From the NCBI GenBank assembly GCA_018266775.1, contig JAFDZS010000008.1:124001-188000 (forward strand): DNA of 64,000 nucleotides. Reading direction: 5' to 3'. Under the pieces are notes generated by a model. The model did not search any database and was not told where the DNA came from. It saw nothing but the letters and a program-made list of their open reading frames with translations. Shown in pieces: positions 41,641-51,170 of the stretch; within the stretch, counting starts at the first letter, position 1; every line of letters begins with the position of its first letter. The stretch comes from Bacteroidota bacterium. GTDB taxonomy: Bacteria; Bacteroidota; Bacteroidia; Chitinophagales; Chitinophagaceae. A program made the position numbers and the translations under genes.

Positions 41641-42359
41641 GCAACCTTTTTCTTCTGTAATAAAACATACCATTCTGCTGCTGCAAACATCCCAATAAAA
41701 GGGCAAAGCATATAAATCCAGAAAGCAGTATAAATATGCGCCGGTATGGCACTGGCCAGGCTGCGTGCCGGGTTCATACCAAAACCACTCACCGGCCCGG
41801 CAATTATCACATTACCGCAAACTAAAATGCCGGCAAATATGCGTGTATATTTTTTTAAGACAGGATGGGCAGATGTATTTAGCATCATTGTGATCATCAC
41901 AAACGCAATGGCCATTTCGTACCATGCGGCTTTCCATACTGAAATATTTTTACCGGGTACCGTTACAACATCTTTTACGGGATCGTCAGTTAAAACATGC
42001 CCCATCAGTAAAATCATTATATACACGGCAACGGTTCCGCCAATGGTTTGAAAGATGATATAGAAGAAGGCATCTTTAGCATTGATCTGTTTCATGCGCA
42101 GCATTACCAATGTTACTGCCGGATTGATGTGGGCGCCGGATGGCGCGGTTACCGGCGAATAAAAAATAACTATTGCCGTTGCACCCATTGCAACAGCAAT
42201 GCATACCAAACGAACTGTTGCATCCGGAATGGCTTTATGCCACTGCGTGGATGGATGTTCCAGCATGGCGGTAAAAAAGCATGCAGAGACCATAAAGATG
42301 CCCAGTCCCAATGCTTCCATCAGGTACCAACGATAATGCTTTTGCAATGTTTCCTTCAT
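41637..42359 (-). CDS. Aquaporin family channel
   Basis: This is a 240-residue membrane channel with six transmembrane segments and both NPA boxes: SGAHINPAVT and SGFGMNPARS. Members carry water, glycerol or small neutral solutes; the selectivity cannot be told safely. It has no obvious operon partner: convergent with the DUF481 gene and divergent from DUF421. The N-terminus is cytosolic and short. Confidence 0.93.
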   Translation of the reverse strand: MKETLQKHYRWYLMEALGLGIFMVSACFFTAMLEHPSTQWHKAIPDATVRLVCIAVAMGATAIVIFYSPVTAPSGAHINPAVTLVMLRMKQINAKDAFFYIIFQTIGGTVAVYIMILLMGHVLTDDPVKDVVTVPGKNISVWKAAWYEMAIAFVMITMMLNTSAHPVLKKYTRIFAGILVCGNVIIAGPVSGFGMNPARSLASAIPAHIYTAFWIYMLCPFIGMFAAAEWYVLLQKKKVA

Positions 42360-42483
42360 CCGGATAAAGATAACGATCTGTGGGTTGCGCTTAACAAGCG
42401 TCTAACAAATTCATTTCATCCTGATAATAAAAATAAATTCTACTTTAGTCATGCTGTTTTCTTTCATCTTTTAACCACTTTTT

Positions 42484-42999
42484 ATGAACGACTTGCTCCA
42501 TTACCTGGCTATAGCCGGAAAATCTGTAGCCGTATATATTTTTATCATTCTCGCCATCAGGCTTTTTGGCAAAAAAGAACTGGCACAGTTATCTGTCATC
42601 GATCTTGTTTTTATTTTACTCATCAGCAACAGTGTACAAAACGCCATGGTGGGCAGCGACAGTAGTTTGCAGGGCGGACTTGCCGCTGCATTGGCACTGT
42701 TCATCTGCAATTATATTTTTAAATACTTCCTCAACCGTTCTAAACAATTCAGTAAAGTGGTGCAGGGAGAAAAAATTATTTTGGTGCACGATGGCAAAGT
42801 GATTCAAAAATGTATGAAAGAAGCGATGATGTCCATGGATGAACTGGAACGTGCTATTCGTGAACATGGTGTTGCATCTGTTCATGAAGTTGACCTTGCG
42901 GTATTGGAAGTGGATGGTAACATCAGTATTCTTTCTCATGATTATAAAAAGAGAAGCATCAAGCCCCGCAAAAAACCGCAGTTGTCCCACAATCCTTAG
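42484..42999 (+). CDS. DUF421 (YetF) membrane protein
   Basis: This is a 171-residue protein with three N-terminal transmembrane segments (e.g. VAVYIFIILAIRLFGKKELA, LVFILLISNSVQNAMVG). Then there is the cytosolic YetF domain with IILVHDGKVIQKCMKEAMMS and a C-terminal EVDLAVLEVDGNISILSHD. The RLFGKKELAQLSVIDLVFIL block is diagnostic of the family. Function is not established; some relatives are linked to spore or stress states. The C-terminal tail is basic. It lies alone between the aquaporin and a fragment of an interspersed repeat. Confidence 0.88.
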   Translation: MNDLLHYLAIAGKSVAVYIFIILAIRLFGKKELAQLSVIDLVFILLISNSVQNAMVGSDSSLQGGLAAALALFICNYIFKYFLNRSKQFSKVVQGEKIILVHDGKVIQKCMKEAMMSMDELERAIREHGVASVHEVDLAVLEVDGNISILSHDYKKRSIKPRKKPQLSHNP

Positions 43000-43082
43000 T
43001 TATCGCCGTCTGACAACTCGATACACTTCAAATACAGAGGCTGCCAGGTTGAGTTTGCCGAAACCGGTAGTAAGATTCACCA

Positions 43083-43111
43083 GCCGCCTTCGACAGGCTC
43101 AGGCTGACAAC
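43083..43111. repeat. Fragment of a Bacteroidota interspersed repeat
   Basis: GCCTTCGACAGGCTCAGG plus CTGACAAC follows the DUF421 gene. This sequence, containing CAGGCT twice in tandem, resembles a short element (TTCGACAGGCTCAGCCTGACA type) that I recall being scattered between genes in many Bacteroidota genomes. Only one copy was noticed here. Confidence 0.45.
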
Positions 43112-43138
43112 TTTTCTGATTGACGATTATATATTTTT

Positions 43139-44677
43139 TTATCGCAACACATTTTCCATTAAATGTTTACCCACCCTTATTGCATTAGCCATTATAGTGA
43201 GTGATGGATTTACTGCACCGCTGCTGGGAAAAAATGAACCATCCACCACATACAGGTTTTCCAGTTCATGTGCTTTACAGAAAGGATCCAGTACCGATGT
43301 TTTCGGATCGTTACCAAAACGTAATGTACCGCATTGATGTGCCACGCCCTGCAATGGAATTTGTTTGCGCAGGTATAATGAGTGCGGAATAAAATAATGA
43401 TCGCCATTAATTTTCTTCAGCACTTCTTCCCAAACATGTTGTAACCGCTTAAAACCTTCCAGATTATTTTCAGTATAATCCAGGTGCACTTGTCCATTCA
43501 GAAATTGTACCCGGTTATTAGCAGCGGGAAGGTCTTCGCCGGTAAGCCACCAGTCAACTGCGTGTTCAGCAATTTCATCCAGAACAATACCGGGCGTAAA
43601 AAATGGTGCATCCCCTTTCATCATGTCTTTATTACTCTTGCCCAGTAATTGTACACAACCCATTGGGAACTTGAAATCGTTGTCTCCAAAATAATAATCA
43701 CTTACTGCCAACGTCTTTTGAAAGATGGTGGGATTTTTTTTCAGCGTTACACCCATCATCGCTGCATTGTTATGCTTCATAAAATTGCGGCCCACCTGGC
43801 CGCTGCTGTTAGCGAGTCCGCCGGGGTGTTTGTCCGTTGCCGAACGCAATAACAGTACTGCAGAATTTACTGCGCCCGCAGATGAAACAAAAATATCAGC
43901 AGTAAATTCTTTCAGCTTATTTTCATGCTCCACTTTAACTGCAACTACAGCCGTACCGGTTGCATTGGTTATCAGCTGCACTGCTTTGGCATTTGTGAGC
44001 AACGTAATATTTGTATTATTGAGTGATGGCCGTACGGCATTTACTTCAGCATCTGCTTTGGCATGCAACAGGCAGGGAAAACCATCGCAGGTATTGCAGC
44101 GGACGCAGGGGCTGTTCACCATATCCTGTTCATTCAGCTGTATACCCATCGGTATGGGGAAAGGCCTGTGCCCTTCTTTCACCAATGCTTCTTCCAGTTC
44201 CTGGATTACCGGCTCATTGCTTACCTGCGGATATGGATAATCGTTACTTCTTGGTGGCTCAGTTGGGTCAATACCTGATTTACCGTGTACAGTGTAGATT
44301 TTTTCCGCTTCAGCATAAAAGGGTTCAAAATCATTATATTTCACCACCCATTCCGGTGATATGCCACCGGCATGCTGTGTTTCTTCAAAATCTTTTTCCC
44401 GCAGGCGAAACAATGCAGCGCCATATACTTTGGTATTACCGCCCACCCAATAACCGGTTCCGGGGTGCAGGTCTTTGTCGCTTTCGGTTTTCCAAACTTC
44501 TGTTGTATGATACCGTTCTTTCTGAAACACTGCAATGGTATCCCAATTTTCTTTTTCCCGTGGTAAGAAAGTACCTCGTTCCAGTACCAGTATTTTTTTT
44601 CCGCTGTCTTTTAATGTATGTAACAATGTACCGCCGCCGGCGCCAGTACCAATGATGATGATATCATAATGCTCCAT
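43139..44677 (-). CDS. GMC family oxidoreductase
   Basis: This 512-residue flavoprotein starts with the FAD motif IIIIGTGAGGGTLLHTL and has GYWVGGNTKVYGAALFRLR, the usual GMC loop. The catalytic region near the C-terminus is LQGVAHQCGTLRFGNDPKTS, and VDGSFFPSSGAVNPSLTIMA is the FAD-binding end. A Cys cluster CVRCNTCDGFPCLLHAKADA occurs at about 190-215, spaced CX2CX2CX4C, an arrangement that could hold an iron-sulfur cluster or zinc. The substrate is probably an alcohol or sugar. There is no signal peptide. A terminator lies upstream of its start, ending the RND operon. Confidence 0.88.
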   Translation of the reverse strand: MEHYDIIIIGTGAGGGTLLHTLKDSGKKILVLERGTFLPREKENWDTIAVFQKERYHTTEVWKTESDKDLHPGTGYWVGGNTKVYGAALFRLREKDFEETQHAGGISPEWVVKYNDFEPFYAEAEKIYTVHGKSGIDPTEPPRSNDYPYPQVSNEPVIQELEEALVKEGHRPFPIPMGIQLNEQDMVNSPCVRCNTCDGFPCLLHAKADAEVNAVRPSLNNTNITLLTNAKAVQLITNATGTAVVAVKVEHENKLKEFTADIFVSSAGAVNSAVLLLRSATDKHPGGLANSSGQVGRNFMKHNNAAMMGVTLKKNPTIFQKTLAVSDYYFGDNDFKFPMGCVQLLGKSNKDMMKGDAPFFTPGIVLDEIAEHAVDWWLTGEDLPAANNRVQFLNGQVHLDYTENNLEGFKRLQHVWEEVLKKINGDHYFIPHSLYLRKQIPLQGVAHQCGTLRFGNDPKTSVLDPFCKAHELENLYVVDGSFFPSSGAVNPSLTIMANAIRVGKHLMENVLR

Positions 44678-44754
44678 GGTAAATGTTTTGGTGATTCCCT
44701 TCTAAGTTACTGTGCCTGTTTTTAAGCGAATGTTAACGTTAGCCGTTTCAAATA

Positions 44755-44785
44755 AAAAAGCTGTCCCGAAATGGGACAGCTTTTA
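44755..44785. terminator. Bidirectional terminator after the RND operon
   Basis: A stem of at least 12 bp, AAAAGCTGTCCC/GGGACAGCTTTT, with a 5-base loop has T-tracts on both strands. It lies between the RND permease stop (44833) and the GMC start (44677). Confidence 0.85.
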
Positions 44786-44832
44786 TTGTCAGGTTTATGT
44801 TGCATACAGTAAATTACTGTGGTGCACATATT

Positions 44833-47800
44833 TTATTTAGGGTTCTTCAATTTTCCGGTCCATACTTTTTTGCCCTGTATTGCCCGCACGGCATACATAA
44901 TACCGGCAAAGATAAAGAAGAGTGGCCCGAGGAAACCGAATATGGCTATCCATCTGCCGCCATAAAATTGCTCCATTGGCCTTCTCAACCTTTCGGCTAT
45001 CAGGTACATACTGGGCACCATGATCAGCGTGAGGAAGAAAGCGAAGATCAAACCAAAAATGATCGTCCAGCTCAACGGCCCCCAGAATACCACGCTGTCT
45101 CCTCCAAAGAAAATATGCGGGTTCAGGTGCTGGAAGAGCGAAATAAAATCAATATTGAATCCCACAGCCAATGGTAATAATCCTAAAATTGTGGCAACTG
45201 CGGTTAGCAATACGGGTATGATACGGATACGGCCTGCCTGTATGGCTGCCTCACGGGTACGCATACCTCTTCCACGCAATTCATCGGTAAATTCTATTAA
45301 GAGGATACCATTTTTGATTACAATGCCCGCCAGGCCAACAATACCAACACCCAACATAATGGTAGCAATTGTCATACCGGTAAAAGCGTAACCCAATAAT
45401 ACCCCAATAATAGAGAAGAATATTTCTGTTATTACAATAAAAGGTTTACTCAAACTGTTGAACTGCAGCACCAATATCATAAAAATAATACCAATGGCTA
45501 TAAGCATTGCTTTGCCTAAAAATGCCTGCGTTTCCTTTTCCTGTTCACTTTGGCCGCTCAGTTTTATGGTCACATCCGAAGGTATCCGGTTAGAGCCTGC
45601 CTGGTTAAGTGTCATGAATTTATCTATCTTACTCTGCAACGCTGCATTCACCGGCCCTACCATCGTAGGATCGAGTACATTACTTTGCAGCTGTATCGTC
45701 CGTTTTACATTTTTTCGTTTAACCGCTCCTGTTGTATTGGTATAATCAATACTGGCTACCGCACTCAGCGGGATAGATTTCACCCTCATCGTGTTCATGT
45801 CCATGAACGTAATGCGGGAATTCATCAGGTCAGTAATATTGTTCCTTGTATTCTCGCTGCTGCGCAATTGTATTTTGTATTCATCTTCCCCATCTTTCAG
45901 TTTACTTACTTCTTTACCAAATACTGCGGTACGCAACTCCTGCCCGATCTGCCCGGTGCTTAACCCTTCCATCATTGCCTTCTCCCTGTCTACATTCACT
46001 GTAATTTCAGGATTAGTGAGGTCAACATTTGGCTGCAGGTTCTCCACACCTTCCACCTGGTTTGTATCAAGATAATTGTATAACTGGGTGGATACCCTGG
46101 ATATCTCGTCGAAATTATCGCCAGATACTTCGATATTCACCGGGGGATCTGTTGGAGGCCCACCGTCTTCCTGCGCCACTTCTATACTGGCGCCGGGGAT
46201 ACCTTTCACCCGTTCACGAATTTCATCCATAAAAGGACGTGTTTTTTTACCATGCCGTTTTTCATACTCTACAAAACTTACCTGTATCCTTCCCAGGTTG
46301 GGCTGTACGCTTCGGTTATTATCACGTGGGTTATTGGCACTTACTGCAACATTGGCAATAATACTTTCCACAATACCATTTTTTTCCGGCAGCTCATTTA
46401 CCAACACCTTCGATACTCTTTTTTCCAGCTCACGGGTAATACTATCCGTATATTTTACATCTGTACCAATTGGCATTTTCAGGTATACATATATGAAGTT
46501 GGGGTCGCCACTGGGAAAGAAAGTAGATTTATTACCACGCACTGTCAGCAATGCAATTGATACAAAGAATAAACCAAACAATGAGGCAAATATCCAGGCC
46601 GGGCGCCATCCTTTTAATACCCAGCGCAGCAGTTTTTCGTAACGGGCCATTATCCTGGGTAATACTTTTGCCTGGAAGGAATGTATTACATCTTCCAGCA
46701 GGTAACGGTTCAGTACCACTAACCCTGCAAGGATAAGTAAGAAATTACCAAAACCATGGAATGTAAATTTGCGGGCAGTCAATTCTTCCACCGAAGTTCC
46801 CAATGATCCGATCTGGCTGCCTACTGCAAAACCCATCAGGTTAAACAGTATACCCATGATCAGCATTGCCCAGAACCACCATTTTTTAAAGATGGTATTC
46901 TTTGCAGTAGCATGTTCTTTTCCTTCAGGTTTCATGGAGCTTACCGCAAATACCGGGTTGAAGATGAATGCCACAATCAGTGATGCTGCCAGTGTTAAGA
47001 TGAGCATAGTGGGCAGGTAGATCATAAACTTACCTATCAACCCTTTCCAGAACAACAGCGGGAAGAAAGGCGCCAGTGTAGTTGCTGTACCTGCCAATAC
47101 AGGTACAAATACTTCGCCTGCTGCTTCCTTCGCACTGCGTATCAACGGTACTTTTCCATTATTAAAAATACGGTGTGTATTTTCTATTACCACAATGGCA
47201 TCATCCACAATAATACCTAACCCGAACAGTAATGCAAATAACACAATAAAGTTGAGCGTCACACTCGTGCCAATAATTGCATCTGCTATGGGCAGGAAAA
47301 GAAAAGCAACAAATACACTTAAGGGTACGCTCAACGCCACAAAGAATGCATTGGTAACACCCATAAAGAACATCAATATGATCAATACTAAAATGAAACC
47401 AATTACAATGGTGTTCACCAAATCAGTGAAAGATGTTTTGGTTTGTTTACTCTGGTCGCCGGTAATTACTACATTCAGGTCTTTGGGCAGGTCGCCTTTA
47501 TCTTTCATTTCAGCAACAATACCTTTTACTTTATCGGCACATTCAATAAGGTTTTCCCCCGCACGTTTTACAATGTTAAGGGTAACCACATTTTTACCAT
47601 CCAGCCGTGCATAGCTTTCTCTTTCCTTGATGGTATCTTTCAGTTCAGCAATATCTTTCAGGTAAACGGTGGCACCCTGGGCACTGCTGCGTACTACTAT
47701 ATCTTTTAAATTCAATGCACTGGTGAATTGCCCTTTCACCCGCAGGGTGCGCCTCATGTTGCCCACTTCAATTGAACCGCCGGTAATATCGTGATTTTCC

Positions 47801-48468
47801 CGGCTGATGGCATTATCAATATCGGTATAGCTTATACGAGCCAGGCTCATTTTATAGGGGTCAACATTTACCTGTATTTCCCTTTCAGGTGCACCCACAA
47901 TTTCTGCACGGGTAACTTCTGTCAGTTCTTCAAACTTATCCTGCATTTTATCTGCATAGTATTTCAGTTTCACACCATCATAATCACCACTTACGTTTAC
48001 AAACATGATGGGCATTTCGCTGAATGCAAATTCCTGTGCATCCGGTTCTGATGTTAAATCAGTGGGCAGGTCGGTCTTTGCTTTATCAATAGCATCTTTT
48101 ACTTTTTGTTTGGCGATTTCTGTTTTTACGTCGGTATCAAATTCCACTACAATCAAACTGTAGTCGGCCTGGGAGGTGCTTTGTATTTTAGTTACTTTAG
48201 CTCCGCTGATACCCTTCAGTTGTTTTTCAATCGGTCTCGTTACGAGATTTTCAATGTCCTTGGGAGAATTACCCACGTAAACGGTAACCACGGAAATAGT
48301 GGGTACCACAATATCAGGAAACTGCTCCTTGGGCATGGTGTTAAACTTATACAGCCCAATGAGTGATATGATCACTGCAATGATGTAAATGGCAGTTTTA
48401 TTATCCACTGCCCAGCTGGTAGGTTTAAACTGTTTAAATTTTTCGGCTACTCCTTCAATGAAATTCAT
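44833..48468 (-). CDS. RND efflux permease, HAE1/AcrB-like
   Basis: This 1211-residue inner-membrane pump has the N-terminal MPKEQFPDIVVPTISV, the porter-domain repeats and the proton-relay Asp pair in FGLGIIVDDAIVVIENTHR. AGTATTLAPFFPLLFW and GVGIVGLAGIVIKNGILLIE are the usual transmembrane blocks. It is about 170 residues longer than AcrB. Much of the excess is a hydrophobic insert after the first half (WFWAMLIMGILFNLMGFAVG and FLLILAGLVVLNRYLL), and there is also a C-terminal hydrophobic tail. It forms a tripartite pump with the adaptor and TolC genes upstream. Confidence 0.93.
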   Translation of the reverse strand: MNFIEGVAEKFKQFKPTSWAVDNKTAIYIIAVIISLIGLYKFNTMPKEQFPDIVVPTISVVTVYVGNSPKDIENLVTRPIEKQLKGISGAKVTKIQSTSQADYSLIVVEFDTDVKTEIAKQKVKDAIDKAKTDLPTDLTSEPDAQEFAFSEMPIMFVNVSGDYDGVKLKYYADKMQDKFEELTEVTRAEIVGAPEREIQVNVDPYKMSLARISYTDIDNAISRENHDITGGSIEVGNMRRTLRVKGQFTSALNLKDIVVRSSAQGATVYLKDIAELKDTIKERESYARLDGKNVVTLNIVKRAGENLIECADKVKGIVAEMKDKGDLPKDLNVVITGDQSKQTKTSFTDLVNTIVIGFILVLIILMFFMGVTNAFFVALSVPLSVFVAFLFLPIADAIIGTSVTLNFIVLFALLFGLGIIVDDAIVVIENTHRIFNNGKVPLIRSAKEAAGEVFVPVLAGTATTLAPFFPLLFWKGLIGKFMIYLPTMLILTLAASLIVAFIFNPVFAVSSMKPEGKEHATAKNTIFKKWWFWAMLIMGILFNLMGFAVGSQIGSLGTSVEELTARKFTFHGFGNFLLILAGLVVLNRYLLEDVIHSFQAKVLPRIMARYEKLLRWVLKGWRPAWIFASLFGLFFVSIALLTVRGNKSTFFPSGDPNFIYVYLKMPIGTDVKYTDSITRELEKRVSKVLVNELPEKNGIVESIIANVAVSANNPRDNNRSVQPNLGRIQVSFVEYEKRHGKKTRPFMDEIRERVKGIPGASIEVAQEDGGPPTDPPVNIEVSGDNFDEISRVSTQLYNYLDTNQVEGVENLQPNVDLTNPEITVNVDREKAMMEGLSTGQIGQELRTAVFGKEVSKLKDGEDEYKIQLRSSENTRNNITDLMNSRITFMDMNTMRVKSIPLSAVASIDYTNTTGAVKRKNVKRTIQLQSNVLDPTMVGPVNAALQSKIDKFMTLNQAGSNRIPSDVTIKLSGQSEQEKETQAFLGKAMLIAIGIIFMILVLQFNSLSKPFIVITEIFFSIIGVLLGYAFTGMTIATIMLGVGIVGLAGIVIKNGILLIEFTDELRGRGMRTREAAIQAGRIRIIPVLLTAVATILGLLPLAVGFNIDFISLFQHLNPHIFFGGDSVVFWGPLSWTIIFGLIFAFFLTLIMVPSMYLIAERLRRPMEQFYGGRWIAIFGFLGPLFFIFAGIMYAVRAIQGKKVWTGKLKNPK

Positions 48469-48532
48469 AAAATAGTTTTGATATACTGTTGTAAATCTTG
48501 ATCATGTTGCCTGCAGCAGTACTGCATGCTTA

Positions 48533-49738
48533 TTATTTTGTGGTGCCTGTACTTACCACCTGGCCTTCATACAAACCCTGGTAACCTTCAGTGATCAGTT
48601 GCTCACCACCGGTTAAACCACTTTTTATTTCCACGCTGTCGCCATATACTTCACCCACTATTACGGTTACCCTGTGCGCTAAAGCTTTTCCATTACTTCC
48701 TTTGATCATCACGTAAACATATTTACCCGTTTCGTCAGACTGTACCATATTTACCGGAATTACAATGGCTTTATCCACACTGTAATCTTTAATATGCATG
48801 ATGGCGGTTTGGTTGGGTTTAGCGCCGGAACCAGAAGGGATTTTACTATCAACTGTAAAGCCTCTTGACGTAGGATTAATCAGTTCACTCACTACTGAAA
48901 CTGTAGATGAATACTTTTTATTGGCATCTGGAATTTCAATTTCAACCGGTATTCCTTTATGAATCTTTACAAGGTAGTTTTCGGGAATATCAGTAGTGGC
49001 TTTTAAAGAATTATTATTTACAATGATGATCAGGTTAGGTTGAAATGTTTCGCCTACTCTTACATTAACCGTATTGGCTACACCATCCACATCACTATAT
49101 ACATTTGTAAAATTCAGCTGCTCATTAATAACTTTTACATTTTCTTCAGAAGCATGCAGCTGATTTTGTAACCCTTCAACATTTGCTTTTGCCGTAATCA
49201 ATTGCACTTCTGTTCCAATACCCTGGTCCCATAAATTTTGCTGCCTTGCAGCAATATTCTTTGAGTAAGCCAATTGTGTTTTTATTACATCAAGCGATTT
49301 TTTTGCTGCTTCAAGACTTTGTTTAATAAGAACATCATCAAGTTTTATCAGCAATTGACCCTTCTTTACATAATCTCCTTCTTTTACAAATACTGCTTTA
49401 ACCACTCCGCCCGGCGCACCTTTTGATGAAATATAAGAAGTATTGTCGCCCGCTATCCTTCCCTGCAAATCAATAAAATGTTCAAATTTTTGTACGCTTA
49501 CCGGGGTCACGTTAATCAGTTTTATCTTAGCTGCATTGGCTGTATTTGTATCCATTCGCAGCAGATCGGCTTCCAGCTTTTTAATTTCTGCCTCCTGGTT
49601 ATCTTTTTCTTTTTTGGCTTTTTCCAGTTTGGTTTTGATATCATTGATCACGGCTGCATCATCTTTTTTACCGCCGCCGCAACTGGCCAGTATAAATGCT
49701 GCTGCAATGATCGTTCCCAATGTTTTTACCTGTTTCAT
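48533..49738 (-). CDS. RND periplasmic adaptor (membrane fusion) lipoprotein
   Basis: This 401-residue lipoprotein has a signal ending FILASC (lipobox) followed by GGGKKDD. A helical coiled coil follows (~35-65) and the biotinyl-lipoyl-like domain GAPGGVVKAVFVKEGDYVKKG, then a second hairpin (~135-210), a beta-barrel domain and a membrane-proximal domain (YVYVMIKGSNGKALAHRVTV). It bridges the permease and TolC. It lies 31 bases after the tolC-like gene and 64 bases before the permease, all on the minus strand. Confidence 0.93.
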   Translation of the reverse strand: MKQVKTLGTIIAAAFILASCGGGKKDDAAVINDIKTKLEKAKKEKDNQEAEIKKLEADLLRMDTNTANAAKIKLINVTPVSVQKFEHFIDLQGRIAGDNTSYISSKGAPGGVVKAVFVKEGDYVKKGQLLIKLDDVLIKQSLEAAKKSLDVIKTQLAYSKNIAARQQNLWDQGIGTEVQLITAKANVEGLQNQLHASEENVKVINEQLNFTNVYSDVDGVANTVNVRVGETFQPNLIIIVNNNSLKATTDIPENYLVKIHKGIPVEIEIPDANKKYSSTVSVVSELINPTSRGFTVDSKIPSGSGAKPNQTAIMHIKDYSVDKAIVIPVNMVQSDETGKYVYVMIKGSNGKALAHRVTVIVGEVYGDSVEIKSGLTGGEQLITEGYQGLYEGQVVSTGTTK

Positions 49739-49769
49739 ATTGTTAGTTTGATACTTTTAAAAATGTGGT

Positions 49770-51170
49770 TTATAATTTTCCTGTTGCTTTCAACCAGTCA
49801 ACCTTTGCGCTGATGGCATCGTATAATGAGCCGTAATAATTAGCCTGCGCCTGGCTCAACTGAATCTGCGATGTATAAATTTCCTGGTTACTGCCCAGGC
49901 CCTGTTCGTATTTCTTTTTGGTTACGTTGTACACTTTTTCTGCCAACTCCATATTTTTCTTTTGCTCATCTACAGTCAGTAATGCACTGGTCATTTTAAT
50001 ACGGTTAGATGATACATCGTAATCAATGCTCTGCTTCAACTGCTCCATCGTGTTTCTCGTTTTCTGCAATTCCAACCGCGACTGCTGAATATGTGCATTG
50101 CGGCTGTTGCCATCAAAAATGGGAATGTTCATTTTAAATCCTACAATAGATGTAGTGAACCAATCGCCTTTATTGAAAAAATTAAAACTGCTGCGCTGCG
50201 CATTTTTACTGTAGCTGGCAAATGCAGCAATGGTGGGTATCTTGCTTAACTGGTAACGTTTAACATTATAGTTGCCCAGCTTTTCTGCAACAGTGAGCAA
50301 CTGCATTTCTTTCCTGTCTTTATAATCATAATTGCTATCGAGAATGTTGGCTTTTAATTCTTCTTCACCTAATGTATCGGTAAGGATCAACTCATCTTTT
50401 TGCGGCATACCAATTAAAAATTTTAAACCGGCATTGCCGACAGCCAGCATATTTTCAATTTTAGTTTTTTCCGTTTTCAGGTTGCTCAACTGCACTTCAG
50501 ATTTATCTACATCCAATTGTTCTGCAAATCCGTTATCATGAATAATTTTTGTATCCCTGAGCAATTTGGAAATACGCTGCACATTGTCTTCAACTGTAGC
50601 CAGTTGTTTTTTGCCCACCACCAGTTGATAGTAGATCTTATACACGTTTGCTTTGATCTGTTCCTGCGTTACATCGGCAGTTTTCTGGTAATAATCCAGT
50701 GCTGCTTTTCTTGCCATCAAGCCAACAAATACCTGCCCGTCAAACAGCAGTTGCGATACGTCAATGCCGCCGCTTGCCGTCCAGGGCACACCAAACTGCG
50801 CCGGTATTACACCAAAGCCACCGGCAGGCATAGCAATGGGTTGTCCCGATCCATCTTTTACCCCTTTATCAATCAGCACCTGGTAAACAGATGGGCTGAT
50901 AAAATCGGGCAGGCTTGTTACGGGAATGTCGAAATAATGTTGTGTGCCAATGCTGCCATTTACCTGCGGAAATGCAGCTGAAGTAACCTGTCGGTTCACC
51001 TGGTTCTGAATCTTTACATCCAGTAAAGCGTTCTTAACCGTCACCGCATTTTTAGTGGCATACTCCACACATTGTTTGATACTAAATTCATTTTTCTGTT
51101 GTGCAAATGCACGTACAGAAAGCAGTAACAATGCATACATTGCAATACTGCTAAGCCAGGATGTTTTCAT
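49770..51170 (-). CDS. TolC family outer-membrane efflux protein
   Basis: This 466-residue protein has a signal peptide (IAMYALLLLSVRAFAQQ). Two TolC-type repeats follow, with helical hairpins (YKIYYQLVVGKKQLATVEDN; YNVTKKKYEQGLGSNQEIYT). The segment KQCVEYATKNAVTVKNALLD is the standard N-terminal part. It forms the outer-membrane exit duct. Its start overlaps the tetR stop region by 20 bases, so the regulator and the pump are translated from one mRNA. Confidence 0.92.
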   Translation of the reverse strand: MKTSWLSSIAMYALLLLSVRAFAQQKNEFSIKQCVEYATKNAVTVKNALLDVKIQNQVNRQVTSAAFPQVNGSIGTQHYFDIPVTSLPDFISPSVYQVLIDKGVKDGSGQPIAMPAGGFGVIPAQFGVPWTASGGIDVSQLLFDGQVFVGLMARKAALDYYQKTADVTQEQIKANVYKIYYQLVVGKKQLATVEDNVQRISKLLRDTKIIHDNGFAEQLDVDKSEVQLSNLKTEKTKIENMLAVGNAGLKFLIGMPQKDELILTDTLGEEELKANILDSNYDYKDRKEMQLLTVAEKLGNYNVKRYQLSKIPTIAAFASYSKNAQRSSFNFFNKGDWFTTSIVGFKMNIPIFDGNSRNAHIQQSRLELQKTRNTMEQLKQSIDYDVSSNRIKMTSALLTVDEQKKNMELAEKVYNVTKKKYEQGLGSNQEIYTSQIQLSQAQANYYGSLYDAISAKVDWLKATGKL

